A stretch of 64,000 nt of DNA from UBA6055 sp965203755 (GCA_965203755.1 OZ241910.1:1550001-1614000), one strand, 5' to 3'; positions 6,819 through 16,454 are shown, counted from the first letter of the stretch. The notes: generated by a model from the sequence alone, not told the origin. Translations and numbers: made by a program.

Positions 6819-9083
6819 CTACTCGTCCTGTGAATTGGCAAATGCCTCTGTTTGAATCTCAAGCGGGACGTATGGGGTTTGCCACCAGGACGGAAAGGGC
6901 GCGCGGTCATAGCCCAGATAATCATCGAGAATACGGCGGATGATGGGCGCGACGACTTCCGAGCCTTCGCGCGAGTTCGCCATGACGCCGGCGAGGGCGA
7001 TTTGCGGCTCGTCTGCCGGCTGATAGGCGATAAACCAGGCATTCGGATACAGACCGGTTTGGGCGGTGCCGGTTTTGCCGCAGAGCGAATAGCCCGCATC
7101 CTCGAATACAAATGAGGCGGTGCCGAGTTCGGTGTCGGTGATGACATCGCACATGCCTTGCCGCACAATATCAAGCGCCGCCGGATCCAGTTTCAGATCG
7201 TTCAGCAGGGTCGGCTGTTTGGGCGGGTCATTCCCCAGATGGCTGACGGCATAAGGCTGATAGAGCCGGCCGCCATTGGCAATCAGGGCGGTTGCCTGCG
7301 CCATCTGCACGGCTGTAACCGCGACATCCCCCTGTCCAATGGCGTTATTGATGGCTTGCGTGGCCGCGTCCGGAGACGCGGGGTCCAGAATAGCTAGGCT
7401 GCCGCCGGCTTCAAGCTCCGAGATTTCCAAGCCTAAGCCGGTCGGCCGGCCAAAGCCCAGCGAATCAGCATAATTCGTCTGTAGCTGACTGTCTTGCTGG
7501 AACATGAGCGCGCCCATCTCCCAAAAGAAGGGGTTGCAGGACGATGCCAGCGCTTGCCTCATGGTGATTTGACCGGTTTCCCCGAGTCCGTTGATGATGC
7601 GCCAGTCGGTGCGGATTGCCGGCGCATCGCCGAAACGCTCCTGACCGCTCCATTCAAGGGTGCAGTGAAACTCTTTATGGGGCTCCCAGATTTTTTCTGA
7701 TGCCGCCGCCAGCAGGGTAACAATTTTGTAGACTGATCCAGGCGTGTACTGTTCAACAAGCGCCTTGTTTTGCAGGGGCGAGCGCAGGTCGCGGTTGATG
7801 CGCTGGAAGACGCTGCCGACATTATAGTAGGTATCGGGATTGAATATGTGAGGGTCAAAACTGGGATAGCTTGCCAGCGCCAGAATCGCGCCGGTGTGGA
7901 TGTCTATAGCGACCACAGCGCCCCCCAGCGCGACTCCGCCCCAGTTGGCCAGGGCATAGCTGACCGCATTGGCCAGGGCCTGGGCTGTGATTTCCTGCAA
8001 ATCACGGTCAATCGTCAGGGTGACCGGGCGCGGCGCCTGTCCGGCGGTGCGGCCCAATTCGCGGATGACAATGCCGCCGGGTTCAATAATCCGCAGAAAA
8101 CGTTCGGGGCGCCCGGCAAGCGTCGCTTCATAGGCATTTTCGATGCCGGCTATGCCGACGGTATCGGTACTGCTGTATCCGCGCGCCTCCCAGATATCGA
8201 TTCTATCGTTTGGCACATGCCCGATATAGCCGACCAGATGGGATGCGATGCCATGACCGTAATAGCGGCGGGCACTGTACTGCAAGACCTTGCTGAAGGC
8301 GGTATCGTCGCCAAGGATGCCGCAGTCCAGTTCCAGGTCTTCGCGGAATGCAAGATAACGCTCTGGGTCAACTTCGGCAATGTGGAAGCGGGTTTCGGGC
8401 AGGTAGCCGGCGAAGATCGAGCGCAATGTATTGACCTGCTGGCGGGTGACGGCGGCGAGGGTCTCCAGGCAGTCATCGACATCAGCCATATCCTGCTGGA
8501 CGGCATACAGGCTGGCAACCGAACCGTCCTCTTCAGCCAGCGCCTTGCCAGAACGGTCATAGATATTGGCTCGGGGCAGAAAATAGCTATCGACATCCAG
8601 CCGCGCCTGCGATGACAGCCCATCGAAAATATCCATCGGCGACCAGGCGATCTTCCAGCCGCCTTCCTGAATCATCCGCAGGGTTCTGTTGGCATCTTCA
8701 ATCGTGCCGAAGGCGGACTCTATCGCCACATCATAATCGGCCACGGCTGTAGCGCCTTGAAATTCGATCTGGTTTAACGTATGGGCAAGGCCGCCAAAAC
8801 GGATGACATTGTGCGCCACCGCATAGCGATTCTCAAAGGTCTGCCGTGGATACAGTTCGCGGCTGCGGCTGGCAATCAGGCGGTACATGCCCTCGTAGTC
8901 TTCGCTATTCCAGGCATCGATAAAACTTCGCAGGACATCGGCGGGTTCGGCGCTGGTGATTGGCGTCGCCGGCGGTGGCGTATCCGACGGTCGGTCGGCG
9001 CCTGGATTGAAGCGCGCCGCGTCGCAAGCGGTGAGGATGATCAAGCTCAACAGGAATAAAAATGACAGGGGCGCTTTGGTCAT
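6819..9083 (-). CDS. penicillin-binding protein, class B-like transpeptidase lipoprotein
   Basis: A 754-residue D,D-transpeptidase that cross-links peptidoglycan. The start at 9083 gives a lipoprotein signal ending LIILTAC (Cys20), so it is lipid-anchored rather than held by a transmembrane helix. Residues about 45-155 resemble the NTF2-like MecA N-terminal domain; a dimerisation domain follows to about 340, and the transpeptidase domain covers about 385-720. Active-site motifs are complete: SxxK as TPGSVYK (Ser450), SxN as SSCN (Ser515-Asn517) and KTG as CGKTGTAQ (Lys670). This domain order is that of PBP2a/PBP3-like proteins, which are often low-affinity for beta-lactams; resistance is not claimed here. 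It is divergent from the RhuM gene and transcribed toward the arylsulfotransferase. Confidence 0.92.
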   Translation of the reverse strand: MTKAPLSFLFLLSLIILTACDAARFNPGADRPSDTPPPATPITSAEPADVLRSFIDAWNSEDYEGMYRLIASRSRELYPRQTFENRYAVAHNVIRFGGLAHTLNQIEFQGATAVADYDVAIESAFGTIEDANRTLRMIQEGGWKIAWSPMDIFDGLSSQARLDVDSYFLPRANIYDRSGKALAEEDGSVASLYAVQQDMADVDDCLETLAAVTRQQVNTLRSIFAGYLPETRFHIAEVDPERYLAFREDLELDCGILGDDTAFSKVLQYSARRYYGHGIASHLVGYIGHVPNDRIDIWEARGYSSTDTVGIAGIENAYEATLAGRPERFLRIIEPGGIVIRELGRTAGQAPRPVTLTIDRDLQEITAQALANAVSYALANWGGVALGGAVVAIDIHTGAILALASYPSFDPHIFNPDTYYNVGSVFQRINRDLRSPLQNKALVEQYTPGSVYKIVTLLAAASEKIWEPHKEFHCTLEWSGQERFGDAPAIRTDWRIINGLGETGQITMRQALASSCNPFFWEMGALMFQQDSQLQTNYADSLGFGRPTGLGLEISELEAGGSLAILDPASPDAATQAINNAIGQGDVAVTAVQMAQATALIANGGRLYQPYAVSHLGNDPPKQPTLLNDLKLDPAALDIVRQGMCDVITDTELGTASFVFEDAGYSLCGKTGTAQTGLYPNAWFIAYQPADEPQIALAGVMANSREGSEVVAPIIRRILDDYLGYDRAPFPSWWQTPYVPLEIQTEAFANSQDE

Positions 9084-9269
9084 AGGCTGCGGTTCGCTGA
9101 TCACATGGATGTATAAGATACGCGCCTGGACGCTGAATCTCTTGGCATTATGCACGGCGGCGAATGGAAGCGCAAGGATGGGCGGATGCCATCAATGGGG
9201 ATTGTTCCTTGAATGCGCTGTACGTTTGTGCTAATCTTGGCTGTATCCGATATACGAGGCTGCACATAC

Positions 9270-10286
9270 ATGGCGACTGAAAATCAAGTGTTGCTGTATC
9301 AAACTGAAGATGGTGAAACGCGGCTGGAAGTGCTGCATGAAGACGAGACAGTATGGCTTAGCCAAAGAGATATGGCGCAACTGTTTCAGGTAACGGTACA
9401 AACAATTAGCGAGCATATTATAAACATCTATGCAACGGGGGAATTGCAACGTGATTCAACTATCAGGAAATTCCTGATAGTTCAAAAAGAGGGCAGGCGC
9501 GAGGTATCGAGAAACATTGTGCATTACAGCCTCGACATGATTATATCGGTTGGCTATCGAGTCAATTCCTATCGCGGTACACAGTTCCGCATCTGGGCGA
9601 CTCAAAAACTCAAGGAGTTTGTGGTTAAAGGCTTTGTAATGGACGATGACCGCCTGGCGCATGGTGGGTCAAACTACTTTGAAGAGCTTGAAGAGCGCAT
9701 ACGGCGCATCCGCAATTCTGAACTCAACTTTTACCGGAAAGTTCGCGGGGTTTTTGCCACGAGTATCGACTATCATAACAATGCGCCGCAAGCGAGAACG
9801 TTCTTTGCCACTGTGCAGAACAAGTTCCACTATGCAATTCACGGACATACTGCTGCTGAATTAATTTTGGAACGTGTAGGAAGTGACAAGCTCAACATGG
9901 GTTTGACCACCTGGCGCCGTGACAATATGACATTGCAGGATGCTTTTGTCGCCAAAAATTATCTTGAGGCTATCGAATTGAAACGTTTGGATTTACTGGT
10001 AGAGCAGTTTTTATCCTATGCCCAGCTGCAAGTTGTAGAGCAGAATCCCATGCGTATGGCTGATTGGGTGAGGAAACTGGATCAATTCATCGGTGAATTA
10101 AATGAGAAACCAGTCTTAACCAATGCCGGCGCTGTGTCACGCGCGAATATGGAAGCCAGAGTAAGGCAGGAGTACGAAGCGTATAAAAATCGGTTAATCG
10201 ATGAAGAAGCGCTGTCTGAAGCTGAATTTACGCGCCGCCTGGCAGATGAAGGAGAAAACTTGCCGCCGGCAGATAAACAGAAATGA
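9270..10286 (+). CDS. RhuM family protein
   Basis: A 338-residue protein matching the RhuM family (first noted in a Salmonella pathogenicity island, function unknown). Recognisable parts are the N-terminal helix-turn-helix-like VWLSQRDMAQLFQVTVQT, the segment HYSLDMIISVGYRVNSYRGT, then FRIWATQKLKEFVVKGF with DDDRLAHGG, and a helical C-terminus. The N-terminal part resembles DNA-binding regions of phage antirepressors, so a regulatory or toxin-like role is possible. The start at 9270 follows GAGG at 9255-9258; a longer frame to 9213 lacks support. Base composition looks more AT-rich than the flanking genes and the gene stands alone in its orientation, both consistent with horizontal acquisition. 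Confidence 0.85.
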   Translation: MATENQVLLYQTEDGETRLEVLHEDETVWLSQRDMAQLFQVTVQTISEHIINIYATGELQRDSTIRKFLIVQKEGRREVSRNIVHYSLDMIISVGYRVNSYRGTQFRIWATQKLKEFVVKGFVMDDDRLAHGGSNYFEELEERIRRIRNSELNFYRKVRGVFATSIDYHNNAPQARTFFATVQNKFHYAIHGHTAAELILERVGSDKLNMGLTTWRRDNMTLQDAFVAKNYLEAIELKRLDLLVEQFLSYAQLQVVEQNPMRMADWVRKLDQFIGELNEKPVLTNAGAVSRANMEARVRQEYEAYKNRLIDEEALSEAEFTRRLADEGENLPPADKQK

Positions 10287-10330
10287 CGGGCTCCGCGAAC
10301 AGGGTTATAGGGACATGATATTGCACAAGC

Positions 10331-11779
10331 TCAATAGGCGCCGCTGCGGAAGACCACGCGCGGAATGGTCATCATCAGAATGCGGATGTCCAGGGTGATC
10401 GACCAATTCTCGATGTAATAGATGTCCATCAGGCACATTTCATCAAAAGGCACATGGCTGCGGCCGCTCACCTGCCACAGGCCGGTCATGCCGGGGGTGA
10501 TTTGGAGTCGGCGCATCTGCCAGGCTTCATAAAGCTCAACTTCGGCGGGCGTCGGCGGGCGCGGTCCGACCAGGCTCATCTGTCCGCGCAGGACATTGAC
10601 CAGGTTGGGCAGTTCATCAAGGCTGGTGCGGCGCAAAAACTTGCCGACGCGGGTGATGCGGGGGTCGTCGACAAACTTGGGATGACGCGGGTCTTCGTCG
10701 GAGGCTTTGAGCAGTTCGGCATACATTTGTTCGGCATCGGGGATCATGCTGCGGAACTTGAGCATCTCAAACTTGTGACCATCCTGGCCGACCCGCTCTT
10801 GCCGAAACAGGATCGGCCCCTTGCCTTCCAGCTTGAGCGCCAGAATAACCAGCAGGCAAATCGGCGCCCACAAGGGAAAGCAAACCACCACCAGCGCCAT
10901 ATCCAGCGCGCGTTTAAGCAGACGGTCGGCGCTGCTGAAGGGATCGTGCACGGCAAAACCCAGCAGTGGAATCCCATCCAGATTTTCGACTTGCACCTGA
11001 CGCATATTGAGTTGCATGATGTCGGGCACGATGCGTAAATCGGTGCCGGTTGCATGGCAGATATCGGCAAGTTCCTGGATGCGGTCATAGTGCTTCCATC
11101 GGAAGGTGAGGATGACGGCATCGACCGCCTGCGCCTTAATCGCCGCTTCCAATTGTGATGTGCCGCCCAGCGCGGTCACGCGCCCCAGGCTGGCGTTGCC
11201 CCGGGCGGGATGATCATCCAGAAAACCGACCGGCTTATAGCCCAACTCCGGCCGCGCCAGTATGATGCCAAGCACCGCCTGGCCGACCTCGCCCATGCCG
11301 ACAATCAGCGCTCGCCGGATCCCGATGCCGTGATTGCGGAGATAGGCAAGCGCCCAGCGGCGAATCAAGCGGGACAGCGCGCCAAACAAGAGGGTCAGCG
11401 CAGCCACATACAGCAGCATCAAACGGCTGGTCACCCAGGGTTGCAGGATATAGAACATAGCCAGCACAATGACAATCGAGACGGTGAGGCTGCTGCCAAT
11501 CAGATACACTTCTTCTATCCAGGTGCGGCCGACGATATTGCGATACAGGCCGTTGCGCTGATAATTGAGCCAGATGAGGATGACATAAACCCCGGCAAAA
11601 GGGAGATAGGGGACAAAAGCGCGCTGTCCTGGATCCAAAGCCGGGCGGATGATTTCCAGTTCGTAGCGCAGTATGTAAGCCATGCCGAAAACCAGGAATG
11701 CCAAGACCCCGTCGATGGCTGGAAACAGCCAGCGGGGTTCTATGGTCGGGCGTTCAGACAAGGCTTGATTGGCGTTCAT
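10331..11779 (-). CDS. undecaprenyl-phosphate sugar phosphotransferase (exopolysaccharide initiation)
   Basis: A 482-residue polyisoprenyl-phosphate hexose-1-phosphate transferase of the WcaJ/WbaP/CpsE type. It loads the first sugar onto undecaprenyl phosphate for exopolysaccharide synthesis. The N-terminal part has about four to five membrane helices, a Rossmann-like CoA-binding-type domain follows (RALIVGMGEVGQAVLGI), and the catalytic domain begins at KRALDMALVVVCFPLWAP. Conserved catalytic parts include FRQERVGQDG, EMLKFRSM, LRRTSLDELPNLVNVL, SLVGPRPPTP and PGMTGLWQVSGRS. The ATG overlaps the stop of the upstream glycosyltransferase by four bases (ATGA), so the two are translationally coupled. 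Sugar specificity cannot be read from the sequence. Confidence 0.94.
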   Translation of the reverse strand: MNANQALSERPTIEPRWLFPAIDGVLAFLVFGMAYILRYELEIIRPALDPGQRAFVPYLPFAGVYVILIWLNYQRNGLYRNIVGRTWIEEVYLIGSSLTVSIVIVLAMFYILQPWVTSRLMLLYVAALTLLFGALSRLIRRWALAYLRNHGIGIRRALIVGMGEVGQAVLGIILARPELGYKPVGFLDDHPARGNASLGRVTALGGTSQLEAAIKAQAVDAVILTFRWKHYDRIQELADICHATGTDLRIVPDIMQLNMRQVQVENLDGIPLLGFAVHDPFSSADRLLKRALDMALVVVCFPLWAPICLLVILALKLEGKGPILFRQERVGQDGHKFEMLKFRSMIPDAEQMYAELLKASDEDPRHPKFVDDPRITRVGKFLRRTSLDELPNLVNVLRGQMSLVGPRPPTPAEVELYEAWQMRRLQITPGMTGLWQVSGRSHVPFDEMCLMDIYYIENWSITLDIRILMMTIPRVVFRSGAY

Positions 11780-12909
11780 GGCGTTTTTATATCAGCGATG
11801 GCATGGCGATAGCTGGCGACCGTCAGTTCGGCGGTGCGCTGCCAGCTAAACAGCCGGGCGCGTTCTAATCCTTGTTCACGGGCTGCCGTGCGCCAGCCGC
11901 GGTTAGTCATAATATCCTGGAGCGCATCAGCCCAGACGACGCTGTCATCCGGCGGCAGGGTCAGGCCGGCGGCGCCGACGACTTCGGGCAGGGACGATAC
12001 ATTGGATGTTAATACCGGCGTGCCGCAGGCCATCGCTTCCAGCGCCGGCAGCCCAAAGCCTTCAAACACCGACGGGTACAGGAAGGCTTCGGCGCTATTG
12101 TACCAGCGCGGCAGGTCGGCGGCGGGGATGAATCCAATATGCCGGACATCATCGCCCAAGCCCTGCTGTTCAATGGCGGCGAAGATACTGTCCGCCCGCC
12201 AGCCCTTGCCGCCGCCTAAAATCAAAGGCAGCCGCGCCGATGATGGCAGCCGCGCATAGGCATTGAGCAGCATGGGCAGATTCTTGCGCGGCTCCAGCGT
12301 GCCGACAAAGAGCCAGAAGCGCGGTGGCAGGCTGCGCCGCCGCCGAAAGGCGTCGATTTCGGCGGCGGGCAAGGGACGAAAGGTCTCCTGGTCATATCCG
12401 AGCGGCGTGACATCAATTTTGTCGGCGGGGATATCGAGCAGGCGGTTCAGGTCGGCGGCGGCGCTTTGGCTGATGGCCAGCACCCGTTTGGCGCGGCGGC
12501 AGGTCAAGGCGGTCAGCATCCGCAGATAAAGGCGGCGGGCGCGGGTCAGCCCAGCGGGATAGCGGATGAAGCTCAAGTCGTAGACGGTGACGATCATCGG
12601 CGCCGTCAGCCACAGCGGCGCGGCGAATGCCAGCGCATGATACAGGTCAAACTGCTTCAGCTGCGCTGCTTGACAGGTTTGTTCCCACAGGATGCGGCGG
12701 GCGGGAGACTGGGTGTCAAAGCGGGCGCGGCACATCGTTATCCCGTCGAATGCGGCTGGATTGGCGCCGCCGACCATTGCCCGAAAGCGCCAGTTGGCGG
12801 GAGCGAAAGCCGGCAGATGCCGCAGCAGATTGTAAATATAGCCGTGGATGCCGGCCGCGCGATAGCCGGCCTGATGCGATAATAAATGTGCGTTCAATCC
12901 AATTTGCAT
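11776..12909 (-). CDS. glycosyltransferase family 4 (GT-B)
   Basis: A 377-residue GT-B glycosyltransferase, probably adding a sugar to the lipid-linked exopolysaccharide unit started by the neighbouring transferase. The N-terminal Rossmann domain begins MQIGLNAHLLS with AGIHGYIYNLLRHLP. The C-terminal nucleotide-sugar domain shows FVGTLEPRKNLPMLL, LGDDVRHIGFI, YPSVFEGFGLPALEAMACG and VLTSNVSSLPEV, the E-x7-E region of family 4. I chose the ATG at 12909; in-frame ATGs at 12933 and further upstream exist. A minus-strand TATAAT lies only seven bases before 12909, so the transcript may be nearly leaderless if that box is used. Overlaps the next gene by four bases. Confidence 0.9.
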   Translation of the reverse strand: MQIGLNAHLLSHQAGYRAAGIHGYIYNLLRHLPAFAPANWRFRAMVGGANPAAFDGITMCRARFDTQSPARRILWEQTCQAAQLKQFDLYHALAFAAPLWLTAPMIVTVYDLSFIRYPAGLTRARRLYLRMLTALTCRRAKRVLAISQSAAADLNRLLDIPADKIDVTPLGYDQETFRPLPAAEIDAFRRRRSLPPRFWLFVGTLEPRKNLPMLLNAYARLPSSARLPLILGGGKGWRADSIFAAIEQQGLGDDVRHIGFIPAADLPRWYNSAEAFLYPSVFEGFGLPALEAMACGTPVLTSNVSSLPEVVGAAGLTLPPDDSVVWADALQDIMTNRGWRTAAREQGLERARLFSWQRTAELTVASYRHAIADIKTP

Positions 12910-13054
12910 ACATTGGATTATAGCATATTTCATCTTTGGCATAGGATGTCTCTGCTGGCGCGATGGCTTTGAGAAACTGGATAATACTCGACACATAAGC
13001 CTAGATTCGCTACAGTAAATAAGGATATCGCGATGCTGGAAGGGAGGGCATTCA

Positions 13055-14341
13055 ATGCGGCAAATGGCGCTGCCGCTGCTGGCGGCGAAAAAAGACCGTG
13101 AAACTGAAAGCGCCTATCGCGTGACAGAGAATCAAAAGCTGTCGTTTAAGGGTGAACGGCTTCGGCGCGGGCGGCACAGGCTGCATTCATATCCAGCGAT
13201 GCTGCACCCTTTGCTGGTAGACTGGCTTATCGACCGATACACAAAGGAAAATGATGTTATATTCGATCCATTTTGCGGCAGTGGCGTAACGCTGCTGCAA
13301 GCGGCGCTGAAAGGCCGTCATTCCATCGGTTTTGATATTAACCCCTTGGCGCTAACGATAGCCAGAGCGAAAACGAAATGTTATGACAAAGAACGGCTGT
13401 GGTTTGAATATGAGGACATTCAGGCTAAAATTTCAACAGATGCAGACGGTGAGAATGAAACAGAAGTCCCGGCGATACGGAACATGGACTATTGGTACCG
13501 AGACGATGTGATACGCGACCTAGGACGAATCAGATACATCCTTAAAAATGGAAATTATCAGCACAGCGACTTTTTCTTGGCGCTGTTTGCCTTTGTCTGC
13601 CGCGACCAATCGCTTACCCGCAAAGGTGAATTCAAAAGATACCGCCTGAAGCAAGCCGATATGGACAAAAAACAGAACAAAGTTTTTTCAGCGTTTCTGT
13701 CTCATGCGCGTGCCATGATTGAGGTATTCGCGAACGAAGCCGCCCCCACAGCGAAGAGTCATCCGATTTATGCCAATTCCGAAGACCCTTTCCCTGAACA
13801 GCTTGAATATGATGTTGTCATAAGCTCGCCGCCTTATGGCGACAGCCGAACAACAGTTGCTTATGGGCAGTTTTCCAGTTTTGGGCTGGATTGGATAAGT
13901 GGCATAGGAACGGCAAAGCAAGAGACCAACATAGATGGGGCTTGTCTCGGCAGGGCGGGAGAACTGAACGCCGAATTGCAGGACTTTCGCATCCTGTCCG
14001 AATTGGTTGAAGGCATAAGCCGCATAGACAGCAAGCGGGCGCGGGATGTGCTGCATTTCTTTAATGGCTATTATAAAGCCTTGAGAAATACAGCAGGGCA
14101 TCTTAGAGAGCATGGAACCATTTGCCTAGTTGTTGGCAACCGGAGGGTGAGGGGCATACAGGCGCCATTAGACCAAATCACGGCCGCCTTCCTCGACAGT
14201 ATGGGGATGAAGTTCAATGCCATCTTTGCTAGAAATATCCATAACAAGGTCATGCCATCCAGAAACTCGCCAAGCAACATTCGCGGCAAAACATCGGAAA
14301 CGATGTCTAAAGAGTTCATCGTGATTTTTAATAAGGAGTGA
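13055..14341 (+). CDS. DNA methyltransferase (N4-cytosine/N6-adenine type), orphan
   Basis: A 428-residue AdoMet-dependent DNA methyltransferase. The cofactor motif I is VIFDPFCGSG (residues 71-77 core), followed by GFDINPLA, and the catalytic motif IV is SSPPYGD (257-263). The order I before IV places it with alpha/gamma-type arrangements rather than the beta type. S-P-P-Y is frequent in N4-cytosine methylases, so m4C is somewhat more likely than m6A. GGGAGGG lies about eight bases before the ATG. No restriction gene is adjacent; only a very short ORF follows (14347-14403). It may therefore be a regulatory methylase, a survivor of a lost restriction-modification pair, or an anti-restriction factor. 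Confidence 0.9.
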   Translation: MRQMALPLLAAKKDRETESAYRVTENQKLSFKGERLRRGRHRLHSYPAMLHPLLVDWLIDRYTKENDVIFDPFCGSGVTLLQAALKGRHSIGFDINPLALTIARAKTKCYDKERLWFEYEDIQAKISTDADGENETEVPAIRNMDYWYRDDVIRDLGRIRYILKNGNYQHSDFFLALFAFVCRDQSLTRKGEFKRYRLKQADMDKKQNKVFSAFLSHARAMIEVFANEAAPTAKSHPIYANSEDPFPEQLEYDVVISSPPYGDSRTTVAYGQFSSFGLDWISGIGTAKQETNIDGACLGRAGELNAELQDFRILSELVEGISRIDSKRARDVLHFFNGYYKALRNTAGHLREHGTICLVVGNRRVRGIQAPLDQITAAFLDSMGMKFNAIFARNIHNKVMPSRNSPSNIRGKTSETMSKEFIVIFNKE

Positions 14342-14346
14342 GGCCC

Positions 14347-14403
14347 GTGAAACTGGAAGCAGTGCGGAGCGATCTGGCTGAAATTAAGAATAGCTTATAT
14401 TAA
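14347..14403 (+). CDS. 18-residue ORF behind a strong ribosome binding site, possible gene stub
   Basis: AAGGAG at 14333-14338 stands eight bases before a GTG that opens an 18-codon frame (product MKLEAVRSDLAEIKNSLY) ending in TAA at 14401. It starts five bases after the methyltransferase stop. A well-placed initiation site leading to so short a product suggests the truncated 5' end of a lost partner, for example a restriction gene, or a leader peptide. No family recognised. Confidence 0.35.
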   Translation: MKLEAVRSDLAEIKNSLY

Positions 14404-14477
14404 GTACAGGACTGTCTGCGAAACTGCGGGGTTGCAGTAAGCGGCATGAACAGCCAAAACGAGGAGCGTTTTTGTGC

Positions 14478-15284
14478 ATGGAAAAGGCGATTGTTGTGGC
14501 GACCTTCTATAAGTTCGTGCGTCTGTCAGACGGCGCGGCGCTGCGAGGGCCCTTGCTGAATGTGTGCCGGGAGGCGGAAGTCAGAGGGACGATTTTGCTG
14601 GCGGAAGAAGGCATCAACGCCACGATTGCCGGCCCGCGCGCCGGCATTGACCAGGTGATGGGTTTTTTGCGCGCCGAGCCGCGTTTTGCTGATTTGACAT
14701 GCAAAGAATCCCGACACGACCAGATACCCTTTCGGCGGCTGAAGGTGCGTCTGAAGCCCGAGATCGCGGCGCTAAAAGTCGCCGGCGCGAACCCGAATGA
14801 ACGGATGGGAACTTATGTAGAAGCCGAGGAATGGAATCGGCTTATCATGCAGGATGATGTGATTCTCATCGACGCCCGCAATGATTATGAAGTGCAGATG
14901 GGCAGCTTCAGGCATGCGCGTAATCCCAAGACCAAAGCCTTTAACGAACTGCCGCGCTATATCGCCGAGCAGCTGGATCCGAGCAAACACAAGCGAATCG
15001 CCATGTTCTGCACCGGCGGGATACGGTGTGAGAAGGCGACGGCATTGATGCTGCGGCAGGGCTTCGAGGAAGTCTTTCATCTCAAGGGCGGCATTTTGCG
15101 CTATCTTGAGCGGGTTGACCCAGCCGACTCGCTGTGGCAAGGCGAGTGCTTTGTGTTTGATGAGCGGGTTACGCTAGACCATTGTTTGCAAAAAGGCAGC
15201 ATCAGGATTTGCGATGACTGCAAATCCATGGTCAGCGCCGCCGACCAGGAATGCCCTGCCTGCGGCTCGACGAATTTCCTCTAG
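14478..15284 (+). CDS. trhO: tRNA uridine(34) hydroxylase TrhO (rhodanese family)
   Basis: A 268-residue protein of the YceA/TrhO family. It uses oxygen to hydroxylate uridine 34 of certain tRNAs on the way to carboxymethoxyuridine. The N-terminal acylphosphatase-like domain contains GTILLAEEGINATIAG. The rhodanese domain contains VILIDARNDYEV and the active loop MFCTGGIRCEKA with catalytic Cys178. A C-terminal zinc-ribbon-like pair (CDDC at about 245-248 and CPAC at about 259-262) closes the protein. Start choice is uncertain between TTG 14472, five bases after GAGGAG, and ATG 14478, eleven bases after it; I list the ATG. It stands between the orphan methylase and a phosphoesterase, with no clear operon link. 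Confidence 0.93.
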   Translation: MEKAIVVATFYKFVRLSDGAALRGPLLNVCREAEVRGTILLAEEGINATIAGPRAGIDQVMGFLRAEPRFADLTCKESRHDQIPFRRLKVRLKPEIAALKVAGANPNERMGTYVEAEEWNRLIMQDDVILIDARNDYEVQMGSFRHARNPKTKAFNELPRYIAEQLDPSKHKRIAMFCTGGIRCEKATALMLRQGFEEVFHLKGGILRYLERVDPADSLWQGECFVFDERVTLDHCLQKGSIRICDDCKSMVSAADQECPACGSTNFL

Positions 15285-15378
15285 GGGCTGTATGAATCCA
15301 ATTTCATATCGCGTCTCTGAATATGCTCCAAGCTGTCGTATAATAGATATTATAGCGAACGGTTAAGGTCTGTTGTGG

Positions 15379-15966
15379 ATGCGAATTGGAATCATATCAG
15401 ATATACATGCGGATTATGATGCGCTAAAGGATGTACTCAATCGGCTTGATCAACACCATCGCGTAGACCGGATTTTGTGCGCTGGCGATTTAGTCGGCCG
15501 CGGGCCCGAACCCGACCGGGTGGTGGAGTTGATCCGCACCTGGAATATCCCGGTGGCGCGCGGCAATCATGATGAATGGGTTTATGGGCTGCGGGATGAA
15601 AACACCCGATACCTCCAAAGTCTGCCGCTGGATTGGCAGGGGGAGTTGGCGGGGATCGCGTTGTATATGTGCCATGGCAAGCCCGGCAACAATATATGGG
15701 GCATGTACAAAGATCATCTGTCCAAGACCTATCTTAAAATGGTGCTGCGGTCGCTCAAAGCGGATGTGCTGATTACCGGCCATACTCATACGCCGCTTCA
15801 TTTGAGGACCAAACGAGGCTGCCTGGTCAACCCGGGATCGCTGTACACCTTCAAGAGTTCACGCGCCTCGTCGCACAGCTATGGCATCTTGTCCTTGCCC
15901 GATTTGAGCTTCAAGGTCTATGATGCCAGTCTGGGCTGTGGAGGACATCCTCTGATGAGCAGCTGA
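15379..15966 (+). CDS. metallophosphoesterase, YfcE/MJ0936-like
   Basis: A 195-residue calcineurin-like phosphoesterase with all metal-binding motifs: ISDIHAD, AGDLVGRGP, ARGNHDEW, MCHGKP and TGHTHTP. Small stand-alone members act on cyclic or linear phosphodiesters, or on diadenosine polyphosphates; the substrate is not predictable. ATG 15379 sits nine bases after AAGGT; a TTG at 15373 in the same frame is too close to it. A TATAAT at 15339-15344 may serve as the -10 element, but no good -35 is visible. It ends with a C-terminal LSLPDLSFKVYD strand typical of the family. Confidence 0.9.
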   Translation: MRIGIISDIHADYDALKDVLNRLDQHHRVDRILCAGDLVGRGPEPDRVVELIRTWNIPVARGNHDEWVYGLRDENTRYLQSLPLDWQGELAGIALYMCHGKPGNNIWGMYKDHLSKTYLKMVLRSLKADVLITGHTHTPLHLRTKRGCLVNPGSLYTFKSSRASSHSYGILSLPDLSFKVYDASLGCGGHPLMSS

Positions 15967-16028
15967 ACGGATGCGATTGACATTGAGTGTATAATGAACG
16001 AAATGAAAGAGCAAAGGACAGGACAGTC

Positions 16029-16421
16029 ATGAGTCTGATCGGGAATATCATCTGGTTGATTTTTGGAGGTCTTTTCGCCGCGGCCGGCTATATCATTGGC
16101 GGCTTGCTCCTGTGTCTGACGATTATCGGCATTCCCTTTGGCATCAAGGCGATTGAGTTTGGCTTTATGGTGATGCTGCCCTTTGGCAAAGAGGTCATCA
16201 ATACATCGTCCGGCGACGGCTGTTTGCCGATGGTCTTTAATATCATCTGGCTGATTGTCTTTGGCTGGGAGATTGCGCTGCTGCACCTTTTTTTCGGGCT
16301 GCTGCTAGGAGTGACCATCATCGGCATTCCCTTTGCGCTCCAGCATTTCAAGCTGGTGCCGGTGGCATTGCTTCCTTTTACCTACAAATTGGCCAAAACA
16401 GCGCCGGACATCTATAAGTAA
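16029..16421 (+). CDS. YccF domain membrane protein
   Basis: A 130-residue inner membrane protein containing two copies of the YccF domain. Both repeats start NIIWLI and contain a TIIGIPF segment followed by a hydrophobic stretch ending in LPF. Four membrane helices are predicted by eye. The function of the family is not established. The ATG at 16029 follows GGACAGGACAG, which can act as a ribosome binding site; the longer frame from 15987 adds a charged, unlikely leader. It is encoded between a phosphoesterase and a glycosyltransferase with short gaps, so the three may be co-transcribed. Confidence 0.9.
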   Translation: MSLIGNIIWLIFGGLFAAAGYIIGGLLLCLTIIGIPFGIKAIEFGFMVMLPFGKEVINTSSGDGCLPMVFNIIWLIVFGWEIALLHLFFGLLLGVTIIGIPFALQHFKLVPVALLPFTYKLAKTAPDIYK

Positions 16422-16454
16422 TCAGCGCACAGCCAATCTTTTCAGGCAGGCGAT

